From assembly GCF_000021685.1 (NCBI RefSeq), contig NC_011959.1:1797705-1861704 (forward strand): a DNA stretch of 64,000 nucleotides, read 5' to 3'. Below the pieces are notes generated by a model. It did not search any database. It worked only from the letters and a program-made list of their open reading frames with translations, and was not told the DNA's origin. Positions 26,780-35,062 of this stretch are shown here, piece after piece (within the stretch, counting starts at the first letter, position 1; each line of letters begins with the position of its first letter). Position numbers and translations under genes: made by a program. The DNA is from Thermomicrobium roseum DSM 5159. GTDB lineage: Bacteria > Chloroflexota > Chloroflexia > Thermomicrobiales > Thermomicrobiaceae.

Positions 26780-27155
26780 GTTTGCCCCCACAATCCCTTC
26801 CGCGTTCTGGCCAGGCACCAGTTCGGGGAGAAACCGGCGATGCTACTAGATCTGGCACCTGTCGGTTTCGTTCGACTCAAGCTCTAGTGTAGTCGCCCCG
26901 ACCGGAGCTGTCTAGATGTGTCTTCCGGTCAAATGTGCGACTCGTCTCTTCGTCGTCTCTGCTGTACGTACAGCCCGTGGGTAGTGTACCAGTGTCCGCC
27001 GCAGCATGCAAGAGAGTCAGCGTACGGACGCGATCAGATCGATAGTGGCGAGCCGGACGCTCTCCCCGGTACGTCCTAGCTGCCGAGGAACGTGGCTGTG
27101 TTGCCAGGATCCACGCTGGCTTCTGCTCGCGGATCGCGCGTTGTGCCAGGCTGTC
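26780..27155. other. 376-bp upstream region of nrdJ with a 14-bp palindrome
   Basis: No gene is seen. It holds two tandem minus-strand promoter candidates and, at 26961-26974, the perfect palindrome GCTGTACGTACAGC placed just downstream of the distal TACACT, where a repressor could block transcription. It does not match the NrdR box well. No cobalamin-riboswitch B12-box was found despite the B12-dependent enzyme. The right part (27000-27155) follows the response-regulator stop and shows no clear terminator. Confidence 0.45.
26886..26914 (-). promoter_or_regulatory. Promoter of nrdJ
   Basis: Minus strand: TAGACA (26914-26909), 17-bp spacer, TACACT (26891-26886). The leader would be about 100 nt. 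A second, weaker set, TTGCAT-N17-TACACT, occupies 27011-26983, so nrdJ may have two start points. Confidence 0.55.
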
Positions 27156-27821
27156 TCACTCGGCTTGAGGGTCTAACAACCCGATGCGGAGCGCGAAGCG
27201 CACGAGTTCGGAGCGGCGCGAAAAGCCCAGCTTCTGCATGACGCGATGCCGGTAGGTCTCGACCGTCTTGGGGGAGAGGAACAGTTGATCGGCGATCTCT
27301 TGCGCCGTGTACCCGGCCGCGGTGAGCCGAAGCACTTCCCGTTCCCGCTCAGAGAGGAGTTGCGCCGGATCTTGTACCTCGCCGGTCCGCGCATGGTCCA
27401 GGTAACCCTGCAGCAGGGTGCGGGCGGCCGCCTGGTCGATGAAGACCTCACCGCGGGCGACCAGGCGGATCGCCTCGACGAGGTCGGTGTGCAAGCTCGA
27501 CTTGCGCACGTATCCTGACCCGCCTGCCTGCAGCACTGGCAAGAGGTAGCGTTCCTCAGCGTGCACGGTGAGAATCAAGGTGCGTGTGGGGAGGCCGAGA
27601 CTGGCGATGCGGCGCAAGGCTTCCAAGCCGTTGCCGGGCATGCTGATGTCCAAGACTGCCACATCGGGTTGCAGGGTACGAGCTAACTCGACCGCTTCGT
27701 CGGCCGTTCCAGCTTCACCGACCACCGCGATGTCCGGCTCCGCCTCCAAAAGAGCGCGCAGACCGACGCGCACGATCGGGTGATCATCAGCTAAGAGAAC
27801 GCGGATCTTGTTCGTCGTCAT
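27156..27821 (-). CDS. NarL/LuxR-family response regulator
   Basis: A 221-residue two-component regulator. The receiver has acidic pair D12/D13, phosphoacceptor D58 (VAVLDISMPG) and a Lys in the KSSLHTD loop near residue 106. The LuxR-type helix-turn-helix (about 153-215) reads LSEREREVLRLTAAGYTAQEIADQLFLSPKTVETYRHRVMQKLG in pieces typical of NarL. It overlaps the kinase stop by ATGA, so the two are a cognate pair made together. Target genes are unknown. Confidence 0.93.
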   Translation of the reverse strand: MTTNKIRVLLADDHPIVRVGLRALLEAEPDIAVVGEAGTADEAVELARTLQPDVAVLDISMPGNGLEALRRIASLGLPTRTLILTVHAEERYLLPVLQAGGSGYVRKSSLHTDLVEAIRLVARGEVFIDQAAARTLLQGYLDHARTGEVQDPAQLLSEREREVLRLTAAGYTAQEIADQLFLSPKTVETYRHRVMQKLGFSRRSELVRFALRIGLLDPQAE

Positions 27822-28885
27822 GCTCGAACTCCTGTCGTGCTCGCGAACTGGGTTCGTGACTCGAGTGGCACCGCGACCGTGATGCGGGTTCCGTGGCCGG
27901 GCTCGCTCTCGAGGGCGAACGTGCCGTGAACCAGTTCGGCGCGCTCGCGCATCCCGAACAGTCCGAGTCCACGTCCGAGGCCCTCTCGCGGTTCGAAGCC
28001 CCGGCCGTCGTCCTCGATCCGCAACGAAACAGTGCCCTCCCGGAACTGCAGGTCGATCGTTGCGTACGTCGCGTCCGCGTGCTTGGCCACATTGGTCAAT
28101 GCCTCTTGCGCGATCCGATAGAGTGCGAGCTCGATCTCCGGTGACAATCGCTGCCGTTGCCCGCGGACATAGACATGAACCGGGAGACCGAAACGTTGCC
28201 AGTACTGCGCTGCCAAGCCTTCCAGTGCTGCCGCGAGACCAAAGTCGTCCAGTACGGGAGGGCGCAGTTCCTGGGCGATGGCGCGGATCGACTCGAGGGT
28301 CGCTGTCGTCAGGTCGATCAGTTCCTGGAGGGTTCGCCCATCGGTCGGCTGTTGCCGATCGTGCAGCATCTTGAGCAGAACCAGCAGTGCGGTCAGGCTC
28401 TGTGCCGGATCATCGTGCAGCTCGCGGGCGATCCGCTGGCGCTCCTCTTCCTGGGCGGTCAGGACGCGCTGGGAGAGTTCCCGCAGCCGTTGCTGGTAGC
28501 CGACCAGCGTATCCAGCATCGCGTTGAACGTCGCGGTCAAGTTCTCCAGATCGGGGTCACTGAGCGGAACGGATGGTGCCCGGACGTGGAAGTTGCCGCG
28601 TCGCACCTCGTCGGCTGTCTGCTCCAGGACATCGATGGGGCGAAAGGCCGCGCGCAGAACGATCCAGTTGATGAGAACCGAGAGGAAGGTTCCCGCGATC
28701 GTGAAGAGTGCGACGAGTTCGAAAAGGTGCTCAGTGCTTCCCGTACTCAACAGCGTGAGCGTGGTTCCGGCGACGGCCCCGGTGACCACGATCAGAGAAT
28801 TGGCGATCAAGACCTTGTAAAAGATGGGAAGATGAGCGAGCGACCGAACGAGATAGCCAGTGATCGTCGCAATTCGTGTTGTCAT
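27818..28885 (-). CDS. NarX-type sensor histidine kinase (HAMP, HisKA_3, HATPase)
   Basis: A 355-residue membrane kinase. Two helices (about 24-46 and 56-78) enclose only a short outside loop, so the signal is probably sensed in the membrane or cytoplasm. A HAMP linker follows (80-133). The phosphoacceptor lies in the HisKA_3 box ERQRIARELHDDPAQSL with H157. The ATPase has the N-box RIAQEALTNVAKHA and G-box DDGRGF. It follows ffh by 24 bp and precedes its regulator with a 4-bp overlap, placing this pair at the end of the ftsY-ffh transcript. Confidence 0.92.
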   Translation of the reverse strand: MTTRIATITGYLVRSLAHLPIFYKVLIANSLIVVTGAVAGTTLTLLSTGSTEHLFELVALFTIAGTFLSVLINWIVLRAAFRPIDVLEQTADEVRRGNFHVRAPSVPLSDPDLENLTATFNAMLDTLVGYQQRLRELSQRVLTAQEEERQRIARELHDDPAQSLTALLVLLKMLHDRQQPTDGRTLQELIDLTTATLESIRAIAQELRPPVLDDFGLAAALEGLAAQYWQRFGLPVHVYVRGQRQRLSPEIELALYRIAQEALTNVAKHADATYATIDLQFREGTVSLRIEDDGRGFEPREGLGRGLGLFGMRERAELVHGTFALESEPGHGTRITVAVPLESRTQFASTTGVRA

Positions 28886-28909
28886 GGTCAGTGGTGGTCC
28901 TCGTGCCGC

Positions 28910-30376
28910 TCAGCGGCGCTTCTTCTTTTTCTTCTTGCTCTGGTGTCGACCGTGGTGGGCTGCTGGCTGCGGTCGAGCTGGGGCAGTGCCGATCCCTGGG
29001 AAACCGTCCAGCCCCGGCAAGCTCGGGAATGCGTTGCCGGCTCCGAGCAGACCGCGCAGCGGGCCTCGGCTGCGTCCAGCAGCCAGCTGTCCGAGTTCGG
29101 CCATCATGCGCTGCATCTGCTTGAACTGCGTCAACAGCTGCGAGACCTCAGCGATCGTCGTGCCGCTCCCCTGCGCGATGCGTCGGCGCCGACTGTAGTT
29201 GATGATGTCCGGGTTGCGCCGCTCCTCGGGGGTCATCGAAAGGATGATCGCCTCGATCCGCTTGTACTCGTCGTCGCTGATCTGCACCTGCTGCTGGCGC
29301 AGCAGCTGCCCCATACCGGGGATCATCTCCAGGAGCTGGGTGAGCGGACCCATCTTCTTGACCTGTTGCAACTGCCGCAGGAAGTCTTCCAGATCGAAGG
29401 TGCCCGCGAGCAGTTTTTCTTGGAGTTTCTTCCCCTCTTCCTGGCTGATCTGCTGCTGCGCTTTTTCGATCAGCGAGAGGACATCGCCCATCCCCAGGAT
29501 GCGGGTCGCCAGCCGATCAGGATAAAAGGGTTCGAGCGCATCGACCCGCTCACCGGTTCCGATGAATTTGATGGGAACCCCGACCACGGCTCGAATAGAG
29601 AGCGCAGCTCCACCGCGCGCGTCGCCGTCCAGCTTGGTCAGGATGAGGCCGGTCAGCGAAAGACGCCGGTGAAACTCTTTGGCGACATTGACTGCCTCTT
29701 GCCCGGTCATGGCGTCGGCGACGAGCAGGATCTCGGTCGGGCGGACTGCTTCGGCCATCCGCTCGAGTTCCTGCATCATCGGCTCGTCGATCTGCAACCG
29801 ACCAGCTGTATCGATGATAACCGGGTTATAGCCCTGGTCGCGGGCGACCTTGACCGCATGCTTGACGGTCTCGACTGGATCAACCTTGGTCCCTTCGTCG
29901 TAGACGGGAAGATCGTGCTGCTTGCCCAGCGTCCGCAACTGCTCGACCGCAGCCGGCCGGTAAATATCGGCCGCTACGAGCAGTGGTCGGCGTCCCTCCT
30001 TGCGCAGGTGATAGCCGAGCTTCGCGACTTGCGTTGTTTTGCCCGAACCCTGCAGGCCGACCAGCATGATGATCGTCGGCGGCTGGCTCGCCCACAGGAG
30101 TGGAACCCGCTCGCTGCCGAGCACGCGCACGAGCTCCTGGTGGACGATGGCGATCACTTGCTGCGCTGGCGTCAAGGAGCGCAGCACCTCTTCGCCGATC
30201 GCGCGCTCGCGGACCGCGGCGATGAAGTCACGCACGACCGTGTAATGGACGTCGGCTTCCAAAAGAGCACGTCGGACTTCACGTAGTGCCTCGTCGACGT
30301 CCTCTTCGGTGAGGCGCCCCTTGCGACCGATGCGTTGGAAGACCTGGGTCAAGCGGTCCGTCAGCGCCTCGAACAT
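28910..30376 (-). CDS. ffh: Signal recognition particle GTPase Ffh
   Basis: A 488-residue SRP54 protein for co-translational membrane targeting, working with 4.5S RNA and FtsY. The N domain is at 1-95, the P-loop GLQGSGKTT at 107-115, and DTAGR and TKLDGDARGG follow in the G domain. The Met-rich M domain starts near 325 (GMGDVLSL, GMGQLL, QMQRMMAELG). The C-terminus ends in a Gly/Pro stretch plus a run of Lys, a basic tail that may help RNA binding. It begins 2 bp after ftsY. The SRP RNA gene is not in view. Confidence 0.97.
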   Translation of the reverse strand: MFEALTDRLTQVFQRIGRKGRLTEEDVDEALREVRRALLEADVHYTVVRDFIAAVRERAIGEEVLRSLTPAQQVIAIVHQELVRVLGSERVPLLWASQPPTIIMLVGLQGSGKTTQVAKLGYHLRKEGRRPLLVAADIYRPAAVEQLRTLGKQHDLPVYDEGTKVDPVETVKHAVKVARDQGYNPVIIDTAGRLQIDEPMMQELERMAEAVRPTEILLVADAMTGQEAVNVAKEFHRRLSLTGLILTKLDGDARGGAALSIRAVVGVPIKFIGTGERVDALEPFYPDRLATRILGMGDVLSLIEKAQQQISQEEGKKLQEKLLAGTFDLEDFLRQLQQVKKMGPLTQLLEMIPGMGQLLRQQQVQISDDEYKRIEAIILSMTPEERRNPDIINYSRRRRIAQGSGTTIAEVSQLLTQFKQMQRMMAELGQLAAGRSRGPLRGLLGAGNAFPSLPGLDGFPGIGTAPARPQPAAHHGRHQSKKKKKKRR

Positions 30377-30378
30377 GG

Positions 30379-31341
30379 TCAGTCCTCCTCGTCCCCGAAG
30401 AACAGGGCGTCGACGTAGGCTTCCGGATCGAATTCGGCAAAGTCCGTTGGCTTCTCACCAGTCCCTACGTAGGCGATCGGGATGCCGAGTTCGCGCGCGA
30501 TGGCGAAGGCGATCCCGCCTTTGGCCGTCCCATCCAGCTTGGTCAGCGCGATGTCCGTCACGCCAGCTGCTTCCGTGAAGACCCGGGCCTGGTTGAGGCC
30601 ATTTTGCCCAGTCGTCGCGTCGATGACGAGCAGCACCTCATGCGGGGCGTCCGGCACATGTCGCTGGATGACGCGTCGGATCTTGGCCAGTTCCGCCATC
30701 AGATTCGACTTCGTGTGCAGTCGGCCAGCAGTATCGATCAGCAAGACATCGATGCCCCGATTGTGAGCTGCCTGCATGCCATCGAACACGACGGCACCTG
30801 GATCCGCGCCGGGTGCGTGTGCGATGACCGGCACACCGAGCCGTTCGCCCCACGCCTTGAGTTGATCGATCGCGGCTGCGCGGAAGGTATCGGCCGCGAC
30901 GAGCAGGACCGTCCGCCCCTGATCCAGGTGATACCGGGCCAACTTGGCGATCGTCGTTGTCTTTCCGGTCCCATTGACGCCGACGACCAGAGAGACGAAC
31001 GGAACCCCGCGCTGGTAGATCTTGACCCGGCGGTTGCGCATCGCTGCCTCGAGCAGAGCGACCATCTCCTCACGCAGCGCCTCGCGTGCCTCGACCGGGT
31101 CGCGGACCTCGCCACGTCGCACGCGCTCCTGGAGTCGTTCCAGCAAGGCTTCGGTGGTCGCCACACCCAGGTCGGCCTGAATGAGCAACGCTTCCAAGTC
31201 ATCGAAGAGCTCGCGGTCGATTTGCGACCGCTCGAAAAGCTGAACGATCTGGCGAAAGATTCCCTGCCGGCTACGCTTCAAGCCCGATTCCAGTTGTGGG
31301 CTGGGCGGGGTCCGCCGGCGGAAAAAACGACTGAAGATCAC
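30379..31341 (-). CDS. ftsY: SRP receptor FtsY
   Basis: A 320-residue SRP receptor GTPase. The N domain (about 20-105) precedes GVNGTGKTTT (121-130), DTAGRLHTKSNLM, and TKLDGTAKGG. The N-terminus is short and basic (MIFSRFFRRR), without the long acidic A domain of E. coli, as usual outside Proteobacteria. The start is GTG at 31341, preceded by GAGGAG at 8 bp; a much longer upstream frame is antisense to radC and has no support. It is first in the ftsY-ffh-kinase-regulator run. Confidence 0.96.
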   Translation of the reverse strand: MIFSRFFRRRTPPSPQLESGLKRSRQGIFRQIVQLFERSQIDRELFDDLEALLIQADLGVATTEALLERLQERVRRGEVRDPVEAREALREEMVALLEAAMRNRRVKIYQRGVPFVSLVVGVNGTGKTTTIAKLARYHLDQGRTVLLVAADTFRAAAIDQLKAWGERLGVPVIAHAPGADPGAVVFDGMQAAHNRGIDVLLIDTAGRLHTKSNLMAELAKIRRVIQRHVPDAPHEVLLVIDATTGQNGLNQARVFTEAAGVTDIALTKLDGTAKGGIAFAIARELGIPIAYVGTGEKPTDFAEFDPEAYVDALFFGDEED

Positions 31342-31378
31342 GCTCGTCTCCTCGTTCCGGGATACTTCCCTGGAGTGT

Positions 31379-31404
31379 GGCGCCGCAGCGACTGCCGCGG
31401 CGCC
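31379..31404 (-). other. 5' leader hairpin of the ftsY transcript
   Basis: Perfect 8-bp stem GGCGCCGC / GCGGCGCC (31379-31386 with 31397-31404), 10-base loop. It would sit at the very 5' end of an RNA started from the extended -10 at 31412-31420 and could protect it from 5' decay by RNase J. Confidence 0.4.
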
Positions 31405-31411
31405 ATCGCTA

Positions 31412-31420
31412 AGTATAGCA
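31412..31420 (-). promoter_or_regulatory. Extended -10 promoter of the ftsY-ffh operon
   Basis: Minus-strand TGCTATACT (31420-31412) is a TGnTATAAT-type extended -10. No recognisable -35 lies upstream. The leader to the GTG start would be about 65 nt. Confidence 0.5.
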
Positions 31421-31523
31421 GTCGTGCCGCGCTGGCTCTTTCGTTGGCTGGAGCGGTCCGGTCGCGCTGTCGGGCGGGGAGTGCTCTCTGGCGAGACGGT
31501 GGCGCGCCGAGGAATGCCTGACC

Positions 31524-31552
31524 CTTGACGAACGTCTCGTCGAGCGGCACAC
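31524..31552 (+). promoter_or_regulatory. Promoter of radC
   Basis: TTGACG (31524-31529), 17-bp spacer, CACACT (31547-31552). The -10 is one base from the TACACT word used elsewhere in the window. Leader about 40 nt. Confidence 0.45.
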
Positions 31553-31599
31553 TGGCTGCGTCGGTCGCATCGGACTCTTCCTGCGCGAACTGGGGAACG

Positions 31600-32310
31600 A
31601 TGAGCGAAAATCGTGCGACCTATCACTCGATCAAAGAGTTGCCAGCGAGCGAGCGCCCGCGCGAGCGGATCCAGCAGTATGGGCCAGAAGTGCTGACCAA
31701 TGCTGAGCTCCTGGCCATCATCCTGAACACGGGGACACGTGGCGAGTCGGTGCTCGACCTGGCGCAGCGCTTGCTCGTCGAGTTCGGTGGGCTCGTCGGT
31801 TTGGCCAGAGCTGATCTCGCCAGTCTGCGGCGTTTTCACGGACTCGGCGAGGCGAAGGCTGCCAAGCTCAAGGCGGCACTCGAACTCGGGCGGCGGCTCG
31901 CGCTGGCCCAACCGGAAGAACGTCCGGTAATCCGCACACCGGAAGACGTGTACGCGATCGCTGGGGCGGAAATGGCGACCCTGGAGCAGGAACAACTCCG
32001 GGTCGTGCTGCTCGATACCCGGAACCGCGTGGTGCGCACGGTGACGGTCGCACAGGGGCACGTGAACGGTGCCCAAGTGCGGATCGCCGAGTTGTTCCGG
32101 GAGGCTATCCGTGCCAACACTCCGGCACTCGTCTTGCTCCACAACCATCCGTCCGGTGACCCGACACCGTCTCGTCAGGATATCGAGCTGACCGAGAGTG
32201 CGGTCGAGGCGGGAACCCTGCTCGGGATCGAAGTGGTCGATCATCTCGTGATCGGGCATGGGCGCTTTTGCTCGCTGCGGCGGCTCGGGCTCGGGTTCGC
32301 CGCAACGTGA
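31600..32310 (+). CDS. radC: RadC/JAMM-domain DNA repair-associated protein
   Basis: A 236-residue RadC protein. A helix-hairpin-helix segment (ADLASLRRFHGLGEAKAAKLKAALELG, about 72-98, shown here only as a region) precedes the MPN/JAMM metalloprotease-like domain. The metal motif HNHPSGDPTPS starts at H181, with H183 and D194 as further ligands. Classical links to recombination repair are disputed for E. coli RadC; the biochemical role is not established. ATG at 31600 follows GGGGA. It diverges from ftsY and is followed by a small DUF4870-like gene after 87 bp. Confidence 0.92.
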   Translation: MSENRATYHSIKELPASERPRERIQQYGPEVLTNAELLAIILNTGTRGESVLDLAQRLLVEFGGLVGLARADLASLRRFHGLGEAKAAKLKAALELGRRLALAQPEERPVIRTPEDVYAIAGAEMATLEQEQLRVVLLDTRNRVVRTVTVAQGHVNGAQVRIAELFREAIRANTPALVLLHNHPSGDPTPSRQDIELTESAVEAGTLLGIEVVDHLVIGHGRFCSLRRLGLGFAAT

Positions 32311-32397
32311 CTGGTGCGCGAGCGCGCGCCGAGGGAGGTGGCTAGGGGGCTATGACTGCGCATGGGACGGACGATTGGCTGACGAGAGGAGTTTCCC

Positions 32398-32826
32398 ATG
32401 GAGAGGCCCCCTTTGGACCGACCCGATGACGCGGCTGAAGCTCTGGGGTTCGATCGACTCCGACCCAGTACGGAAAACGATCGACTCGTCGCGGCGCTCG
32501 GCTATGTCTTTTGGATCGTGGTGCCGCTGATCGTCCTCCTCACCGATCTCCGGCGGAGTTCCTTCGCCTACGTCCATGCCCTGCAGGGTCTCGTCTTCGG
32601 TGGAGCGAGCATCGTCTTCCTCCTGCTCTACTCGTGCCTCACGTTTGCGCTGACCGCGATCGTGCCGCCACTCGGCTGCGTGCTGTGGATCGGTTTCTTG
32701 CTCCCCCTCGGACTCGGGCTCTACGTCGCCTATCGGGTCGTGACGGCGAGCCAGGTCGCGTTTCCCGTCCTGAGCGATGTGACGCGCTCCCTCTTCCGGC
32801 AACAGCTCGCTGGCCTGGGGATTTGA
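32398..32826 (+). CDS. DUF4870-like small membrane protein
   Basis: A 142-residue protein with an acidic N-terminus and three or four membrane helices (about 30-48, 62-85, 90-113). The block ENDRLVAALGYVFWIVVPLIV and SSFAYVHALQGLVF match the DUF4870/Tic20-like family, whose role is unknown. GAGGAG lies 7 bp before the ATG. It converges on the amidase gene with only 6 bp between stops. No operon partner is certain, although radC lies upstream in the same direction. Confidence 0.75.
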   Translation: MERPPLDRPDDAAEALGFDRLRPSTENDRLVAALGYVFWIVVPLIVLLTDLRRSSFAYVHALQGLVFGGASIVFLLLYSCLTFALTAIVPPLGCVLWIGFLLPLGLGLYVAYRVVTASQVAFPVLSDVTRSLFRQQLAGLGI

Positions 32827-32832
32827 CCGAGC

Positions 32833-34941
32833 TCACGCGCCGGGAAGCCAACCGCGGTCGATCAGTGCCTCGCGGCCGAGATGGCCGAGCAGGATCTCGA
32901 AGCGAGTTCCGGCCAGCTCGGGATGGTACTCCATGCGATTCCGCTCGAAGTACTGGACGAGGTAGCGTTGCCCGTCCGTTTTGCTCACTTCTTCGAACGG
33001 TTCGCTGATCGGGTAACCGAAGACGGCAGGGCCCCCGCGGCTCCACCAGTATGCCTGGAAGGGTGGCCGTAACGTGTGGCGTGTCTCGACGAAGTAATCG
33101 ATCTGCGGATCGGCTGGCCGCTCCACCGGCCGAAACGCTGGCTCGTTCTCGCGCCCGCGTGTCCGCTCGACACCGAGCAGCCCCAGCAAAACCTCGAACG
33201 GTGTCCCGGCCAACTCGGGGTGGTGCTCGAAGCGCGCTCGCTCGAAGTACTGCACGAGATACTGTTGCCCATCTGTTGCGGAGACCTCCACGAATGGCTC
33301 GGTCAGTGGATAGCCGAAGCGCTCGAGTCCCCCGTTCGCTCGCCAGTAGTCGTAGAAAACGCGCGGGACATTGTGCTGGGTGACCTCGAAATAGATCATG
33401 TTCGGATCGCTGCTCGGTGGAACCGGAGCAGTCGGTGGCGGCAGGGTGGTAAGGTCTTTCGGGAAGACGCCTTGTTGCTCGTAGCGCACGTACTCGCGCA
33501 CCAAGCTGGCCGTCAGGCGCCAGCTGCGCACGGACCGTAAGCGGATGAAACCGGTCACGGTCGCTTCCTGTCCGGGTGGGAGCGGCGCAGGGAGTCCCCA
33601 CCGGAACGGGTTGGGCACGCCGGTGTTGCCTTCGAAATCGACCCCGACGCGAAAGGCTCCTTCCTCCTTCGGAAAGCCGACACTGTCGAATGTTTGGCCT
33701 TCATCGTAGATGAATCCTGGAGGCGGTCCTTGGGTGGGCAGCTCGATCGGCCCGACATTGCGAACGACCGCGTCGACCCGGACGAGTGTGCCGGCGTACA
33801 ACTCGCTCGCTGGCGTGAAGGTCACGCTGACCAGTTGGGCCCTCGGTTCCAAGCGCCGCGGCTTGGAGGGGAAGACGATCGGGCCAGTTCCTTTGAGCAT
33901 GCCGCGGAGGAGCGGCAACTGTGCATAAAGCCGGTCACCCGGGCATTCGGTGATGTTGTAGTCGCGGTGCCCACCGATGTTGGGAACGTCCACGAGGTCG
34001 CGGAATGGCCCGATGCCGCCTGGGTCGAGTTGGCCTGCACGTGTCCGGACGAGACGCGCCAGCGCGTCGAGGACGACCCGCGGGGGATCGGTCGCCGTGA
34101 AGTCCCCCAGCACAGCGATCCCGAGCGTCCCCGTGTTGTACCCGGCGGTGTGGGCGCCGACGACGTTGGGACCACCGTATCGTCCTTCGTAGACGCGTCC
34201 TTGCCAGTCGACGACGAAGTTGTAGCCGATATCGCCCCACCCGAGCGTGACAGCGTGATAGGCGTAAATGGCCCGGATCGTCGCGGCCGGATCAGGTGGA
34301 TCGTTGCGCGTCACGGTATGGTGGACAATGACTTTCTGGATCGGCGCGTAGCGTGGTGGCCAGATTTCCTTCCCGTTTTCATCGAAACGCAACGATTCAT
34401 CAGCTCCCCAGCCGGCTCGAGGAACGATCCAGCCATCGATGAGGTCGCTGCTCGCGAACCACTGCATGTCGCTCAAAGAGACTTCGACCGCGGTCACGCG
34501 GATCGCTTCGACTCGTGGCCCCGCTCCTCCGATGCCCGGCTCGCAGACGATCCCGAGCTGGACGGCTCGTCCGCTGGCCAGGATCGGTGGGGCATAGGTC
34601 CAGCCATCGTCCTGGGCTGGTGGCGTGTGCGGATCAGCGGCGAGCGGGATCCAGTCGCTCCAGCTTTCGCCGTCGCTGCGCAGGCGGACCGAGAGCTGCA
34701 ACAGCGCACCTCGGGGAACCGAGGCCTGCCAGCTCACCTCGACGCTGCGGAAGGAAAACGGCAATGGATAGACCGGCGTCAGGATCTGGCCAGCTGTGGG
34801 AAACGGACCCTCGACGAACCAACTGGTCCTCCGGATCACCCCGCCACGCGCCTGGCTGCTCCCCAACTCCATGACCGTCGCTGCGATGACCCCGCCAGCC
34901 ACGCGCAGGAGCATCCGCCGCGTCAGTCGGCTCCCCCGCAT
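32833..34941 (-). CDS. Exported N-acetylmuramoyl-L-alanine amidase/PGRP with C-terminal LGFP-like repeats
   Basis: A 702-residue protein. The N-terminus LTRRMLLRVAGGVIAATV resembles a TAT signal. A beta domain (50-155) precedes a PGRP/Ami_2 amidase domain (about 173-350) with zinc ligands H207 (IVHHTVT), H325 (GGHRDYN) and C333 (TECPGD). A CARDB-like beta domain (about 365-500) follows. Two C-terminal repeats (about 535-605 and 625-695) share FGYP(L/I)(T/S)EPF.EVS.TDGQ.YLVQYFER and HPELAGT.FE.LLG.LG, like LGFP cell-wall-binding repeats. It should cut peptide from glycan at the cell surface. GAGGGGG precedes the ATG. Confidence 0.88.
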   Translation of the reverse strand: MRGSRLTRRMLLRVAGGVIAATVMELGSSQARGGVIRRTSWFVEGPFPTAGQILTPVYPLPFSFRSVEVSWQASVPRGALLQLSVRLRSDGESWSDWIPLAADPHTPPAQDDGWTYAPPILASGRAVQLGIVCEPGIGGAGPRVEAIRVTAVEVSLSDMQWFASSDLIDGWIVPRAGWGADESLRFDENGKEIWPPRYAPIQKVIVHHTVTRNDPPDPAATIRAIYAYHAVTLGWGDIGYNFVVDWQGRVYEGRYGGPNVVGAHTAGYNTGTLGIAVLGDFTATDPPRVVLDALARLVRTRAGQLDPGGIGPFRDLVDVPNIGGHRDYNITECPGDRLYAQLPLLRGMLKGTGPIVFPSKPRRLEPRAQLVSVTFTPASELYAGTLVRVDAVVRNVGPIELPTQGPPPGFIYDEGQTFDSVGFPKEEGAFRVGVDFEGNTGVPNPFRWGLPAPLPPGQEATVTGFIRLRSVRSWRLTASLVREYVRYEQQGVFPKDLTTLPPPTAPVPPSSDPNMIYFEVTQHNVPRVFYDYWRANGGLERFGYPLTEPFVEVSATDGQQYLVQYFERARFEHHPELAGTPFEVLLGLLGVERTRGRENEPAFRPVERPADPQIDYFVETRHTLRPPFQAYWWSRGGPAVFGYPISEPFEEVSKTDGQRYLVQYFERNRMEYHPELAGTRFEILLGHLGREALIDRGWLPGA

Positions 34942-34986
34942 CGCGTCCCCCTCGGGTGGCCTGCCTCACCGGCCGGCACGGGGGCA

Positions 34987-35015
34987 ATCGTACGCCACAG
35001 CGAGTGTACGATCAA
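34987..35015 (-). promoter_or_regulatory. Promoter of the amidase gene
   Basis: Minus strand: TTGATC (35015-35010), 17-bp spacer, TACGAT (34992-34987). Leader about 40 nt to the ATG at 34941. Confidence 0.5.
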
Positions 35016-35062
35016 CCTGTCCGAACAGTCCCATCGGTCCTCGTCGGCGGGGAGCGTGCAGC

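Noticed and set aside
28157..30286. 709-codon frame antisense to ffh and the kinase gene.
   Set aside because: Shadow of two well-identified genes; no recognisable domain.
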